The position numbers were made by a program, and so were the translations under genes. This document shows positions 23,661 through 23,764 of a stretch of 23,764 nt of DNA, piece after piece. Below the pieces are notes generated by a model. It had not been told where the DNA came from. It ran no database searches and saw nothing but the letters and a program-made list of their open reading frames with translations. Within the stretch, counting starts at the first letter, position 1, and every line of letters starts with the position of its first letter. The stretch is from CAIWXH01 sp964555675 (GTDB lineage: Bacteria > Chloroflexota > Chloroflexia > Chloroflexales > Chloroflexaceae), in assembly GCA_964555675.1 (NCBI GenBank), contig CAZKTU010000086.1, positions 1 to 23,764 of the forward strand, written 5' to 3'.

Positions 23661-23764
23661 CACCCGTGTGTGCGCCCAAGCACCCGTGTGTGCGCCCAAG
23701 CACCCGTGTGTGCGCCCAAGCACCCGTGTGTGCGCCCAAGCACCCGTGTGTGCGCCCAAGCACC
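23661..23764. repeat. Perfect 20-bp tandem repeat (minisatellite), continuing past the window
   Basis: The unit CACCCGTGTGTGCGCCCAAG occurs five times without a single mismatch (starting at 23661, 23681, 23701, 23721 and 23741), plus four bases of a sixth. The upstream GGGCGCAC (23656-23663) can pair with GTGCGCCC inside the first unit (23671-23678), so the array can form hairpins. There are no unique spacers, so it is not a CRISPR array. The 20-base period is not a multiple of three, so it is unlikely to code. Perfect identity suggests recent expansion or an assembly artefact. Confidence 0.9.

Noticed and set aside
23661..23764. CRISPR array
   Set aside because: The copies are directly contiguous with no variable spacers, and the unit is only 20 bases.

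Overview
The window is about 70% G+C and densely coded. It looks like a stretch of a Chloroflexota chromosome, probably Chloroflexales-like. That placement is an inference from four things: a LysW-type (carrier-protein) lysine pathway, Ser/Thr kinases of the FRDxKPSN type, GGATGAA-type heptad arrays after stop codons, and a malyl-CoA lyase-like enzyme. No rRNA, tRNA or CRISPR array was seen.

Layout. (1) 1-693: a TetR-type repressor gene on the minus strand, with a near-consensus promoter overlapped by a tandem palindromic operator, followed by the first 13 codons of the gene it probably controls. (2) 754-8267: an alpha-aminoadipate lysine biosynthesis cluster: homocitrate synthase, homoaconitase large and small subunits, homoisocitrate dehydrogenase, LysW, LysX and LysY. 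A well-formed transcription attenuator precedes it: promoter, 19-codon lysine-rich leader peptide, mutually exclusive antiterminator and terminator. The cluster is interrupted by a 150-bp inverted-repeat element (4015-4164) and by a membrane-protein gene on the opposite strand (5474-6220). (3) 8348-13870: a phospho-signalling module: Ser/Thr kinase fused to an eight-repeat PQQ-type propeller, PP2C phosphatase, VWA protein, zinc-ribbon/FHA protein and an 81-residue protein of unknown function. (4) 13911-15817: an arginase-superfamily enzyme with an altered metal-binding motif and a malyl-CoA lyase/CitE-like enzyme. (5) 15938-20314: a periplasmic-binding lipoprotein, a GAF-containing sensor kinase and a NarL-type response regulator in overlapping reading frames with no permease, so probably a sensing unit. 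(6) 20496-23606: an LctP-type lactate/glycolate permease and a GlcF-type iron-sulfur subunit. (7) The end of the window is a perfect 20-bp tandem repeat running off the edge.

How the parts work together. Region 2 makes lysine from 2-oxoglutarate and acetyl-CoA and appears to sense charged tRNA-Lys through the leader. LysZ, LysJ, LysK and the aminoadipate aminotransferase are not in the window. Region 3 has a writer (kinase), an eraser (PP2C) and a reader (FHA) of Thr phosphorylation, plus a VWA scaffold. Regions 5 and 6 could be functionally linked, the sensor controlling 2-hydroxyacid uptake and oxidation, but only proximity supports that.

The strongest unusual signals are the lysine attenuator, an uncharacterised 38-codon ORF between it and homocitrate synthase, the kinase/phosphatase/VWA/FHA module, the His-to-Asn change in the arginase-family enzyme and the permease-less binding-protein/two-component unit.
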